Shown: one piece after another, positions 1 through 6,212 of the stretch | Layout of the letters: every line of letters starts with the position of its first letter | Position numbering within the stretch: position 1 is the first letter of the stretch | From: an uncultured Campylobacter sp. | Lineage (GTDB): Bacteria; Campylobacterota; Campylobacteria; Campylobacterales; Campylobacteraceae | Direction of reading: 5' to 3' | Length of the DNA: 13,740 bases | Assembly (NCBI RefSeq): GCF_938045535.1 | Contig: NZ_CALIMQ010000148.1 | Coordinates: 1-13,740, forward strand | Program-made: the position numbers and the translations under genes | Notes under the pieces: generated by a model | The model's input: only the letters and a program-made list of their open reading frames with translations | What the model was told of the DNA's origin: nothing | The model's database searches: none

Positions 1-109
1 GGGTAAAATTCACTCAGCCCGTCGCCAAGGTAGAAAAGCTTTGGGCAATTCAGAATTTAACCTCAGCCCATCACAGCCGTAAAGCTGCGGCAAGTCGAAA
101 TTGATATGC

Positions 110-134
110 CTCGCCGTAGCAAAACCACGGCGAG
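110..134. terminator. Hairpin downstream of torA, possible terminator
   Basis: CTCGCCGT (110-117) pairs perfectly with ACGGCGAG (127-134) around a 9-nt loop. It lies about 85 bases past the stop of the minus-strand torA gene, so it could end the module 1 transcript. No T-run follows on the minus strand, so it is not a textbook intrinsic terminator. I see no gene in 1-217. Confidence 0.35.
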
Positions 135-217
135 TTTGGCTAAAGCCTGTAGAGGATCGGCATATATAGTCCAAGCCGGCAATGAGCCAGTCTTAAAACC
201 TAAACTGCTCCCAATCC

Positions 218-2734
218 CTACTTCGCCCCTTTAGGCGGCATAAATGCGGTTAGTTTGATATCTTCGCCCGCCTTGTGTTTATAAAGTTCGATATCCACCA
301 GCGCCGTGTGGGAGATGTTGCCGTTGGCAAGCTCGCTCGTAGGCAGATCGATCGTAAGCACGTTCGGATTTCCATTTTTGCAAAGCCCCTCGGCGTTAGG
401 ATCGTACCACGCGCCTTCGAATATCTGCACTACGCCGCGCATTATGTCATCGCTTACGTTCGCACCTGCTAAAATTTCGCCGCGAGCGTTATACACGCGC
501 ACCAGATCGCCCTGCTTGATGCCGAGCTCCTTAGCGTCCTCGGTATTTATTAACACCGGCTCGCGATCCGCGACGGCGTATCTCTTGCGATTTGAAGTGT
601 TGCTCTGCTGCGAATGCAAGCGATCAAGCGGATGCAGGCCGAGCAAGTGAAATTTCGCAGGCTTATCTTTCATCCCGAGCCACTCGACGGGCTCAAACCA
701 CATCGGATGTGCGCCGCAGTCTTTGTAGTTCATCGCTTCTATCGTGTCGGAGTAAATTTCAATCAGCCCGCTAGGCGTTCCCAAAGCCTCCAAAACGGGA
801 TCGTTTCTAAAATCCTCAAAGCTCACGTACGCAGCACTCTCTGGCGTTTCGTGAAATTCCGTCGGCTCGTTTTTCTCCCACCACTGCTCAAAGCTCGGCA
901 TCTGTATTCCCAAAGCGGTGTTTGCATTCACGGCGCTTGCCGCTCCTTCGTAAAATTCTTTGATCCAATCCATCTCCGTTTTGCCGCCGTCCGTATAAGC
1001 CTCGGCAAGCCCCTCAGCGTAAGCCTTGCAAAGGTCAGTAAAAATTTGATAATCGTCCTTCGCGCCGTGCTGCTTAGCGACGACCTGCTTCATAGGAATG
1101 ATGTGCATGTTGGAGTAGTCCCCGCTCATCGTGATGTCGTTGCGCTCATACTCCGTAGTGGTCGGGAACACGATGTCCGCCATCTTCGCAGTAGGCGTCC
1201 AGTAAATTTCATTCACTACGATAGTGCGCGGCTTGCGCCAAGCCTTGATATTGGTGTTAGTATCTTGATGATGCACGATAGGATTTCCGCCGACCCAGTA
1301 GATAAAATCTATCTTCGGATAGGTGATCTTTGCGCCATTCGCGTCGATCGTCTTGCCCGGATTTAGCAGCACGTCCGCGATGCGAGCTAGAGGGAAGGCA
1401 ACCTTCGCCGTATTTACCAGCCATGCTTGGGCTGCTTCGCCGCCTTGCTTCTGATCCTGCGCAAGCCCTAAAAATTTGCCGTCCTTAACGACGCCGACGC
1501 TAGCCGCGTTCATTCCGCCGATCACGCCGCCCGCGCAGGTAGGCGCGCCGCCGTTAGCATAATGGTAGCTAAAGCCGAAGCCCCCTCCGGCAAGTCCGAT
1601 CTGTCCTAGCATCGCGCACAAAGTCACGATCATCCAGTGTGCCTGCTCGCCGTGATGAGCGCGCTGGATACCCCAACCCGCCATTATCATCGTGCGATTT
1701 TCGTAAAATTTTATCGCAAGCTCTTTGATCACGTCCGCGCCAATGCCGCAAATTTCGCTCGCCCACTCGGGCGTCTTAGCCACGCCGTCGCTCTGCCCCG
1801 TGAGGTACGGCACGAATTTTTCAAAGCCCACGGTGTAGTTTTGTAAAAATTCCTTATCGTATTTGCCCTGCGAGTAGAGATGCTGCGCCATGCCTAGCAT
1901 CATCGCTACGTCGGTGTTCGGGCGCGGCGCGATCCATCGCGCTTTGCCCTCGAAATACTTGCCGCTTACGGTTTTGATCGGATCGATGATGATGATCTCT
2001 TTGTCGCTGTTTTTTAGCTGCTCGAAATACTTAAATCCCTGCTCGTCCGAGCTCGTCCACGCTACGCGAAGCGTAGAGATCGGATTTAGCCCCCAAAAGA
2101 CCACTACTTTGGAGTTTTCAAGCACCACCGGCCACGAGGTTTGCTGCTCATAGACCTGATTTGAGCCCGTTACGTACGGCATTATGACCTGCGCCGCGCC
2201 CGTAGAGTAATCGCCCGTGACGCCCGTAAAGCCACCGCTTAAGTTCATAAATCTATGAAGCAGCGTCCTTGAGACATGCACGTTGCCCGTGCTCTGCCAG
2301 CCGTAGCTACCGGCAAACACCGAGTCCGCACCATTTTGCTCGCGCGTCTTTTTAAGCTCGCGCGCGACGAGTTTGATCGCGTCTTCATATTTTACCTCGA
2401 CCCATTCGTCAAGTCCGCGAAGCTCCGGCTTAGGATTATCTGGGTCGGCGAGGTAGGATTTTCGCACCATCGGCGCCTTGATGCGCGTGTTATAAACGAG
2501 ATCCGCCATCGTATTTTGAAGAGTATTTGGAATTTTAGAGGTGATCTTCCACGGTGCGGATTTTACGATCTTGCCGTTTTTGACGCTCGCTTTTAAAATT
2601 CCCCACCGCGCCGCGGTTAAAATTTCGCCGTTTTTCTTAAGCGCGGTGAGTTTATCCGCCGCAAGCATCGAGCTTGGGATGAGCGGAAGCGCCGAGACCG
2701 CCGCGCCGAGCTTTAAAAAATTTCGTCTTTTCAT
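218..2734 (-). CDS. torA: TorA-type periplasmic molybdopterin S-/N-oxide reductase
   Basis: This 838-residue enzyme is the catalytic subunit of a TMAO/DMSO-type reductase (bis-MGD molybdenum, DMSO reductase family), reducing S- or N-oxides in the periplasm. The N-terminus MKRRNFLK is a Tat twin-arginine motif followed by a hydrophobic stretch. Residues 175-178 (DYST) hold the family's serine ligand to Mo (Ser177). Tyr144-Gly-Trp146 match the Tyr114/Trp116 pair of Rhodobacter DMSO reductase. The C-terminal part (LGTPSGLIEIYS, EGAWYDP, GNPNVLT) is very close to E. coli TorA as I recall it, and the length is normal. It is the last gene of a three-gene operon. Its ATG overlaps the TGA of the cytochrome gene as ATGA, behind a strong AAAGGAGA ribosome site, so the two are translationally coupled. 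The substrate (TMAO, DMSO, methionine sulfoxide or other) cannot be settled from sequence. Confidence 0.9.
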   Translation of the reverse strand: MKRRNFLKLGAAVSALPLIPSSMLAADKLTALKKNGEILTAARWGILKASVKNGKIVKSAPWKITSKIPNTLQNTMADLVYNTRIKAPMVRKSYLADPDNPKPELRGLDEWVEVKYEDAIKLVARELKKTREQNGADSVFAGSYGWQSTGNVHVSRTLLHRFMNLSGGFTGVTGDYSTGAAQVIMPYVTGSNQVYEQQTSWPVVLENSKVVVFWGLNPISTLRVAWTSSDEQGFKYFEQLKNSDKEIIIIDPIKTVSGKYFEGKARWIAPRPNTDVAMMLGMAQHLYSQGKYDKEFLQNYTVGFEKFVPYLTGQSDGVAKTPEWASEICGIGADVIKELAIKFYENRTMIMAGWGIQRAHHGEQAHWMIVTLCAMLGQIGLAGGGFGFSYHYANGGAPTCAGGVIGGMNAASVGVVKDGKFLGLAQDQKQGGEAAQAWLVNTAKVAFPLARIADVLLNPGKTIDANGAKITYPKIDFIYWVGGNPIVHHQDTNTNIKAWRKPRTIVVNEIYWTPTAKMADIVFPTTTEYERNDITMSGDYSNMHIIPMKQVVAKQHGAKDDYQIFTDLCKAYAEGLAEAYTDGGKTEMDWIKEFYEGAASAVNANTALGIQMPSFEQWWEKNEPTEFHETPESAAYVSFEDFRNDPVLEALGTPSGLIEIYSDTIEAMNYKDCGAHPMWFEPVEWLGMKDKPAKFHLLGLHPLDRLHSQQSNTSNRKRYAVADREPVLINTEDAKELGIKQGDLVRVYNARGEILAGANVSDDIMRGVVQIFEGAWYDPNAEGLCKNGNPNVLTIDLPTSELANGNISHTALVDIELYKHKAGEDIKLTAFMPPKGAK

Positions 2735-3339
2735 TTCGTCTCCTTTAAATTGACATCTTTAGAGTGCTTTTGTAAATATTGCACCACCGCCCAGCTCTCG
2801 TCCTCGCTAATAGGCGTACGCGAAAGCATCGATTTAATGTAGCCGGGCCATTTGTTTGCCTCGTAGCTTGCGGGCTGATGCAAGGCATGGCAGACGCTAC
2901 ACGAGGTTTCGAATTTTTCTTTGGCTTCGGCGAAAATTTTATCCACGTCGCCGCTTAGTGCGCCCTCGTCGGTGTAGGCGGTTATTTTAACCTTATTAAA
3001 GCCGTCCTCTTCGCCCAAGCTCTCGCTTTGAAATTTAGCCTGCTTCGAAAACGCCACTGCGATTATGCGCGCTTTAGGCGTAAAATAAATAACGTTGGGC
3101 GCCTTTGGATTTTGATAGCCCGTGAGCGAAAATTTTACCGCTCCGTCCTTGGCCTCCAGCACCTCTATGGCGTTTGTGGGCAGCAGCCTACCATCCTTGT
3201 GCGACAAATCGCCGCTTACGCTTATCTGCTTTAGCACCGTGCCGTAAAGCGTCTCGCCCGCCTTAACCTCGGCGCCAGCGTAGCTTGCGATCGCTGCCGC
3301 AAGAGCTGCCGCAGCCGCAATAGAATTTAAAAACTTCAT
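2731..3339 (-). CDS. Periplasmic monohaem cytochrome c, partner of TorA
   Basis: This 202-residue exported protein has an N-terminal signal peptide (about residues 1-23, Ala-rich core) and one c-type haem site, Cys147-Ser-Val-Cys150-His151. Met171 is the likely sixth ligand. The end of the protein (FETSCSVCHALH, ANKWPGYIKSM, VVQYLQKHSKD) resembles the C-terminal haem domain of E. coli TorC, and residues 24-130 look like the beta-rich region before that haem. There is no NapC-like tetrahaem domain, so it probably hands electrons to the reductase rather than oxidising quinol itself. The start is set by AAAGGAT upstream of the ATG. It lies 20 bases after the DsbB-like gene and overlaps torA by 4 bases. 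It is a paralogue of the cytochrome at 12160-12726. The C. jejuni Cj0265c/Cj0264c pair is, from memory, the same arrangement. Confidence 0.87.
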   Translation of the reverse strand: MKFLNSIAAAAALAAAIASYAGAEVKAGETLYGTVLKQISVSGDLSHKDGRLLPTNAIEVLEAKDGAVKFSLTGYQNPKAPNVIYFTPKARIIAVAFSKQAKFQSESLGEEDGFNKVKITAYTDEGALSGDVDKIFAEAKEKFETSCSVCHALHQPASYEANKWPGYIKSMLSRTPISEDESWAVVQYLQKHSKDVNLKETK

Positions 3340-3359
3340 GCTTATCCTTTCTTAAAATT

Positions 3360-3971
3360 TTAAAAACTTCTCGTAAATCTGCCGTATAAAAAGCCCGCAA
3401 ACATCACGGCCAAAATCGCTGCGAATGCCGCAAACGCTACCTGCGCGCACTGCGCCGCGTCTGCGAATTTAATGCTCGGCACCAGATAAAATCCCTCGCC
3501 GTAAAATCCGCCGAAAAAGCTCTGCACATCGCTAAGTGCGGTGCCTGCGGGGAAGGACGGGGTGCCCGTGCAACTTGCGGGGCGAAATAGCTCCGGTAGC
3601 AGGCTATCAAGCGGCGCCGCAAAAGGGAAAGCGGGTGCTGAGAGGCAATTTGCCGTATCTGCGGCAGGGTGCGGCGCGGAGCTTTGTAAATAGCCGTATA
3701 TCGCGCCCGCAAAACCAAGCACGTAGGCAATGAGCCTTGCTATGAAGCCAAACGGCAGCAGCAAGCCGATGAGCGCGCCCACGCCCGCTACGGCAAAGCC
3801 CAGACGTACGAGGGTGCTCATCTGCGTAGGCGACATAAAAAGGCAGCGCTGAAAGAAAAAATATGATGTCGCAAGATAGCCTGCGCTTATCACAAAGAGC
3901 CAAAACCACGGCGTGGCAGTATTTTGCCACGCGTAAATCTTCAAAATCAATCTATTCAAGATCTCCTCCAT
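3360..3971 (-). CDS. DsbB-like four-helix membrane protein lacking the CxxC motif
   Basis: This protein of up to 203 residues has four likely membrane helices (about 20-40, 55-73, 75-95, 172-195) and a long loop between helices 3 and 4. It can be laid over DsbB: Gln41 to Pro48 follow the residues before the first DsbB CxxC, and Arg56 sits where the quinone-binding Arg48 of E. coli DsbB is. The second loop keeps a cysteine pair, Cys109 and Cys134, 25 apart against 26 in E. coli (Cys104/Cys130). The catalytic CxxC itself is Thr49-Gln-Met-Ser52. It is the first gene of the cytochrome/torA operon, so a role in electron supply or maturation of that system is plausible, but this is inference. The ATG at 3971 has a poor ribosome site. 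GGAGGAG lies just inside the frame (3969-3963), and TTG at 3959 or 3950 could be the real start. Confidence 0.72.
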   Translation of the reverse strand: MEEILNRLILKIYAWQNTATPWFWLFVISAGYLATSYFFFQRCLFMSPTQMSTLVRLGFAVAGVGALIGLLLPFGFIARLIAYVLGFAGAIYGYLQSSAPHPAADTANCLSAPAFPFAAPLDSLLPELFRPASCTGTPSFPAGTALSDVQSFFGGFYGEGFYLVPSIKFADAAQCAQVAFAAFAAILAVMFAGFLYGRFTRSF

Positions 3972-3980
3972 CTTATAAAA

Positions 3981-4010
3981 TTCTTAAGAATACTTTTTAA
4001 TCTTAAGATT
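3981..4010. promoter_or_regulatory. Pair of CTTAAG palindromes in the module 1 leader
   Basis: TTCTTAAGAA (3981-3990) and AATCTTAAGATT (3999-4010) are both perfect palindromes with the same 8-base core TCTTAAGA, centred 19 bases apart. They lie between the predicted transcription start (about 4019) and the first gene of the DsbB-like/cytochrome/torA operon. A dimeric repressor binding both sites would fit the spacing. The binding protein is unknown. Confidence 0.45.
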
Positions 4011-4025
4011 TAAATTTATGAGGGA

Positions 4026-4034
4026 ATTATAGCA
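4026..4034 (-). promoter_or_regulatory. Extended -10 promoter of the module 1 operon
   Basis: The minus strand reads TGCTATAAT, a perfect TATAAT with an extended TGn element, followed by the leader to the gene starting at 3971. No good -35 box is seen, which is usual for sigma-70 promoters in this group. The predicted start is near 4019, giving a leader of about 48 bases. No Crp/Fnr-type dyad is found around the -41.5 position (about 4060), unlike module 2. Confidence 0.6.
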
Positions 4035-4697
4035 ATAAAAGATAAAAATTCGAGTCTGTATTGCCCTAAATATCGGAGTTTTATAAGCTTTAAGCTTAAC
4101 GTATAAAATTTCAATTTTAAAATTTTACGCTCCTTGCGTGGCGGCGGAAAGTTTTTGAGATATGAAATTAAAACGGTAGATTTTATAAAATTTTGTCTTT
4201 GTCGGGATCTGTTTTGAGGAAAAATAAAATTTTGATCCGAAGTAGGGCGGTTTTATCTAGGTCACACGCCTTTCTTGAAAAAAGTGGGCGCGGGGCAGAA
4301 AGGAGAGTGGGGCAAGACGAGATGCGGCAGAAGATAGGCGCGGTAGAACGGAACCCGGCGCGACAAGATAGAATAAAGCTAGCGGCGCGGCGCAAATTTT
4401 AAAATCATGCGCGCTTAAAATTGTGATCGCCCGAAGCTGCGCTTGATCAAAATAGCCCGCACTCGGAATTTACACCTTACGATAGCGCAGCGCAGCAAAT
4501 CTAAAATTTAAAATTTGAGGCCGCCAAAAAACGCCGCTGCATAAATCCTCCGACTAAATTTTATCCGTTTAATTCGCCCTGCCGCGAGCCCGTTTAAATT
4601 TAAACTCTTTGCGCCCAAGATACTGCGCGCGTTGAGGATAAAATGAAGAAAAGGACGATTCTGCGTCAAATTCGAAAAACTATTCCTGCGCGCTAAA

Positions 4698-4721
4698 GTC
4701 GGTTTGGTAAATTAAACCGAC
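4698..4721. repeat. Perfect 8-bp hairpin in the intergenic region
   Basis: GTCGGTTT (4698-4705) pairs with AAACCGAC (4714-4721) around an 8-nt AT-rich loop. No T-run follows on either strand and no gene ends nearby. It could be part of an untranslated RNA or a relic of a lost gene's terminator. Confidence 0.4.
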
Positions 4722-4889
4722 AAGATCGATTCTGAATGAAGGCAGCGAGAAAAGGAGGCGATTCTACGCCGCAGATCAAAACCATAAATGCGCATAGGCG
4801 GGAGATAAAGAAAGCGCGGCACGGATCATTTCTGCGCACAAACGCGCAGGGGTGCACGCAGTGTTATTTCGCAGTAGAATTTTACGGAT

Positions 4890-4918
4890 TTGATCTCGCG
4901 CGCAAAGGGCGAGATCAA
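4890..4918. terminator. 10-bp hairpin downstream of hutX
   Basis: TTGATCTCGC (4890-4899) pairs perfectly with GCGAGATCAA (4909-4918) around a 9-nt loop. It starts about 60 bases past the hutX stop codon on the minus strand and is the most stable nearby structure, so it is the likely 3' end of that transcript. There is no T-run, so the mechanism is uncertain. Confidence 0.45.
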
Positions 4919-4980
4919 GCCTAAATACCCGACAAGAGCAAATTTTACGCAAACCGCGCAAGATGAGTTTTGTGCGAGCG

Positions 4981-5493
4981 CTAAATCGCGGCTTTTAGCG
5001 CTTCAAATTTCGCGTCTTGCTCGGCTAGAAGCTGTCCTTTCTCATCGCGCGAGACGTAAATTTTAAAGATATTCTCGCCCGCCTTGTCGTAAAAGCCCAC
5101 GAATTTTGAAAGCATCCCCATGAAAGTCTGCGTCACGAGGATGATTTTATCGATCTCATCCGTCTTTAGATGACCCGCCAAAATGCCCAGCCCGTGCGCC
5201 TCATCGCCGTTTGCGCCCATGCCGAAATTATAATATCCGCGCGCGCTCTTGCCACTTGGGATCTTGGTTTTAAACTCGATGATGAAGCTCGGCGTATTTT
5301 TTACGAAAAGCACCTCGCCCCAGCCCTCAAGCTCCCTAATGACCTCGCAGAATTTATCGCCGCCCGCGCTCTTTCCGAAGCGCTCGGGCAGGTTTAGCAG
5401 CACGTCGATCTCCTTCGCGCCTAGCTCCTTGCAGATCTGCGCGATCGAAATTTTAGGATTTTGCGCGAACAGCACCTCGATTCTCTCTTTCAT
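4981..5493 (-). CDS. hutX: HutX/ChuX-family intracellular haem-handling protein
   Basis: With the chosen start the protein has 170 residues, the usual size of the HutX/ChuX/HuvX family of cytoplasmic haem carriers, which take haem from the uptake system and help pass it to degradation enzymes. The C-terminal block (FYDKAGENIFKIYVSRDE, then QLLAEQDAKFEAL) is the family's most recognisable stretch. The N-terminal 40 residues look like a small helical domain (IEVLFAQNPKISIAQICKEL). The frame stays open back to 5568, but the ATG at 5493 is preferred because AAGGA lies about 5 bases upstream. The ATG at 5499 would sit almost on that ribosome site. It has its own promoter and stands alone on the minus strand, with no haem transporter or oxygenase in the window. 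I saw no clear Fur box. The family call is from motif memory, not alignment. Confidence 0.75.
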   Translation of the reverse strand: MKERIEVLFAQNPKISIAQICKELGAKEIDVLLNLPERFGKSAGGDKFCEVIRELEGWGEVLFVKNTPSFIIEFKTKIPSGKSARGYYNFGMGANGDEAHGLGILAGHLKTDEIDKIILVTQTFMGMLSKFVGFYDKAGENIFKIYVSRDEKGQLLAEQDAKFEALKAAI

Positions 5494-5526
5494 TTTCATC
5501 CTTTCTAAAATAAAATTTTGAGCACC

Positions 5527-5532
5527 ATTATA
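5527..5532 (-). promoter_or_regulatory. Predicted -10 box of hutX
   Basis: A perfect TATAAT on the minus strand gives a start near 5520 and a leader of about 27 bases ending in the AAAGGA ribosome site of hutX. The sequence around it is AT-rich and has no obvious -35. Confidence 0.45.
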
Positions 5533-5666
5533 ATATAAAAATTCTAAGTTACAGATAACGGCAATCAATTAAACCGTAATTGAAAAGCTTATTTTAAGAA
5601 AAATTTAGCGCTGCAAAGTGCTTATGCGTAGAATTTTAAGTGATAATACAAAGAATTTTATCTGCA

Positions 5667-5710
5667 CGGAATTTTAGAATTCTAAAATTCCGCAAAGCTT
5701 TAGAGCTTTA
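5667..5710 (-). terminator. Palindrome and hairpin after the DUF805 gene
   Basis: Positions 5667-5692 are a perfect 26-bp palindrome centred on GAATTC, giving a stem of ten base pairs (CGGAATTTTA with TAAAATTCCG). Directly next to it AAAGCT-TTAG-AGCTTT (5694-5709) forms a second small hairpin. Both lie immediately past the DUF805 stop codon on the minus strand and probably form the end of that transcript, possibly also blocking read-through toward hutX. Confidence 0.5.
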
Positions 5711-6152
5711 TCATAGCGGATCATATCCGAAGCGATTGGACCCGCTATCGCCGCGCTGCACGAAAAATACAAGCAGCACTATCCAGCCCACAAATGATAC
5801 CAAAAGCCCGATATCCCCGAAAAAAGCACCCACGATCGGCGTTAAAATAAGCAGAAAAAACCAGCCGCTTCTATCGGTGTCATGTAGTCGCCTAACTGAT
5901 ACGGCGATGGCTGACACGAGCATGGCTAGCTGAAAAAGCGCATCTATAATGCCGATTTCTTGATGGACTATTTTGCCGGCTATTATTTGATTGTACCCTA
6001 TCGTAGTGCCTAAAACGCCATCTATCAAGCTCAAAACAATCCCGCCAAGCACGGTAAATAGAAAAAAACCAGTACTCCGACCTTGATGCTCGCCCGCTAA
6101 ATGCGGCGTATTTTTGCTTGACGCAAGTTTGCACGGACTCCATAAAAGTCAT
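5711..6152 (-). pseudogene. DUF805 membrane protein gene with a frameshift in an A7 tract
   Basis: Two overlapping frames together make one DUF805-family inner-membrane protein. The first begins at 6152 (AAGGAG ribosome site seven bases before the ATG) and carries the family's start, SGRASRSEYWFF. The second carries VRRLHDTDRSGWF and ends at 5711 with NRFGYDPL. They switch at the T7 run of the coding strand (A7 at 6062-6068). Removing one T joins them as EYWFFLFTVLGG, giving an uninterrupted protein of 146 residues, a typical DUF805 length. As read, translation runs on in the wrong frame to 5892 and gives an 86-residue product without the conserved second half. Explanations are a recent mutation, slipped-strand phase variation, ribosomal slippage on T7 or a sequencing error. 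The molecular role of DUF805 proteins is unknown. A paralogue lies at the right end of the window. Confidence 0.8.
5858..5890. repeat. 33-bp block identical to 13708-13740 (DUF805 core)
   Basis: The 33 bases coding for the RLHDTDRSGWF segment are identical here and at 13708-13740, where the match is cut by the window edge. The flanking DUF805 coding sequence has diverged clearly, so the match is stronger than protein conservation alone requires. Confidence 0.8.
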
Positions 6153-6181
6153 TTTAAACTCCTTTTTTAAAATAATATAGG

Positions 6182-6187
6182 ATTATA
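6182..6187 (-). promoter_or_regulatory. Predicted -10 box of the DUF805 gene
   Basis: A perfect TATAAT on the minus strand sits 30 bases before the DUF805 start codon, in the 60-base gap after the TM2 gene. The DUF805 gene could therefore be transcribed independently, although read-through from the TM2 gene is also possible. Confidence 0.45.
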
Positions 6188-6212
6188 CTAATCGCCCCTT
6201 AAATTTAAATAC

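Larger units (their letters stand above)
4035..4980. other. Long intergenic region with hairpins and no convincing gene
   Basis: About 0.95 kb lies between the module 1 promoter and the end of hutX. The short open frames here (62-70 codons) show no protein-like composition, ribosome site or recognisable family. I could not recognise a tRNA, tmRNA, SRP RNA or RNase P RNA. Two perfect hairpins are listed separately. Purine-rich phrases resembling AGAAAAGGA-CGATTCT recur weakly near 4645-4664 and 4747-4767, which may be decayed repeats. Confidence 0.5.

Noticed and set aside
614..1366. A 250-codon plus-strand open frame inside torA
   Set aside because: It is fully antisense to the TorA-type reductase, has no ribosome site or recognisable domain, and its Arg/His/Leu-rich composition is that of a shadow frame.
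3437..3930. Open frames of 97 and 107 codons overlapping the DsbB-like gene
   Set aside because: They lie in other frames of the minus strand within a gene with clear membrane helices and conserved DsbB-like positions, and show only Arg/Cys/Ala-rich shadow composition.
4238..4249. CGAAGTAGGGCG at 4238-4249 repeated at 8393-8404, with the 10-mer also at the torA stop codon on the minus strand
   Set aside because: The shared word is short, its three contexts are unrelated (gap, tpx hairpin, gene end), and nothing around them matches. Chance is a sufficient explanation.
4183..4961. Short open frames on both strands in the long gap
   Set aside because: There is no credible ribosome site, no recognisable motif, and biased Lys/Arg-rich composition. 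Opposite-strand frames also overlap each other.
5533..5575. Possible Fur box upstream of hutX
   Set aside because: The AT-rich sequence has a loose resemblance (GATAAC, AATCAATT) but no convincing dyad match to a Fur site, so regulation by iron is not claimed.
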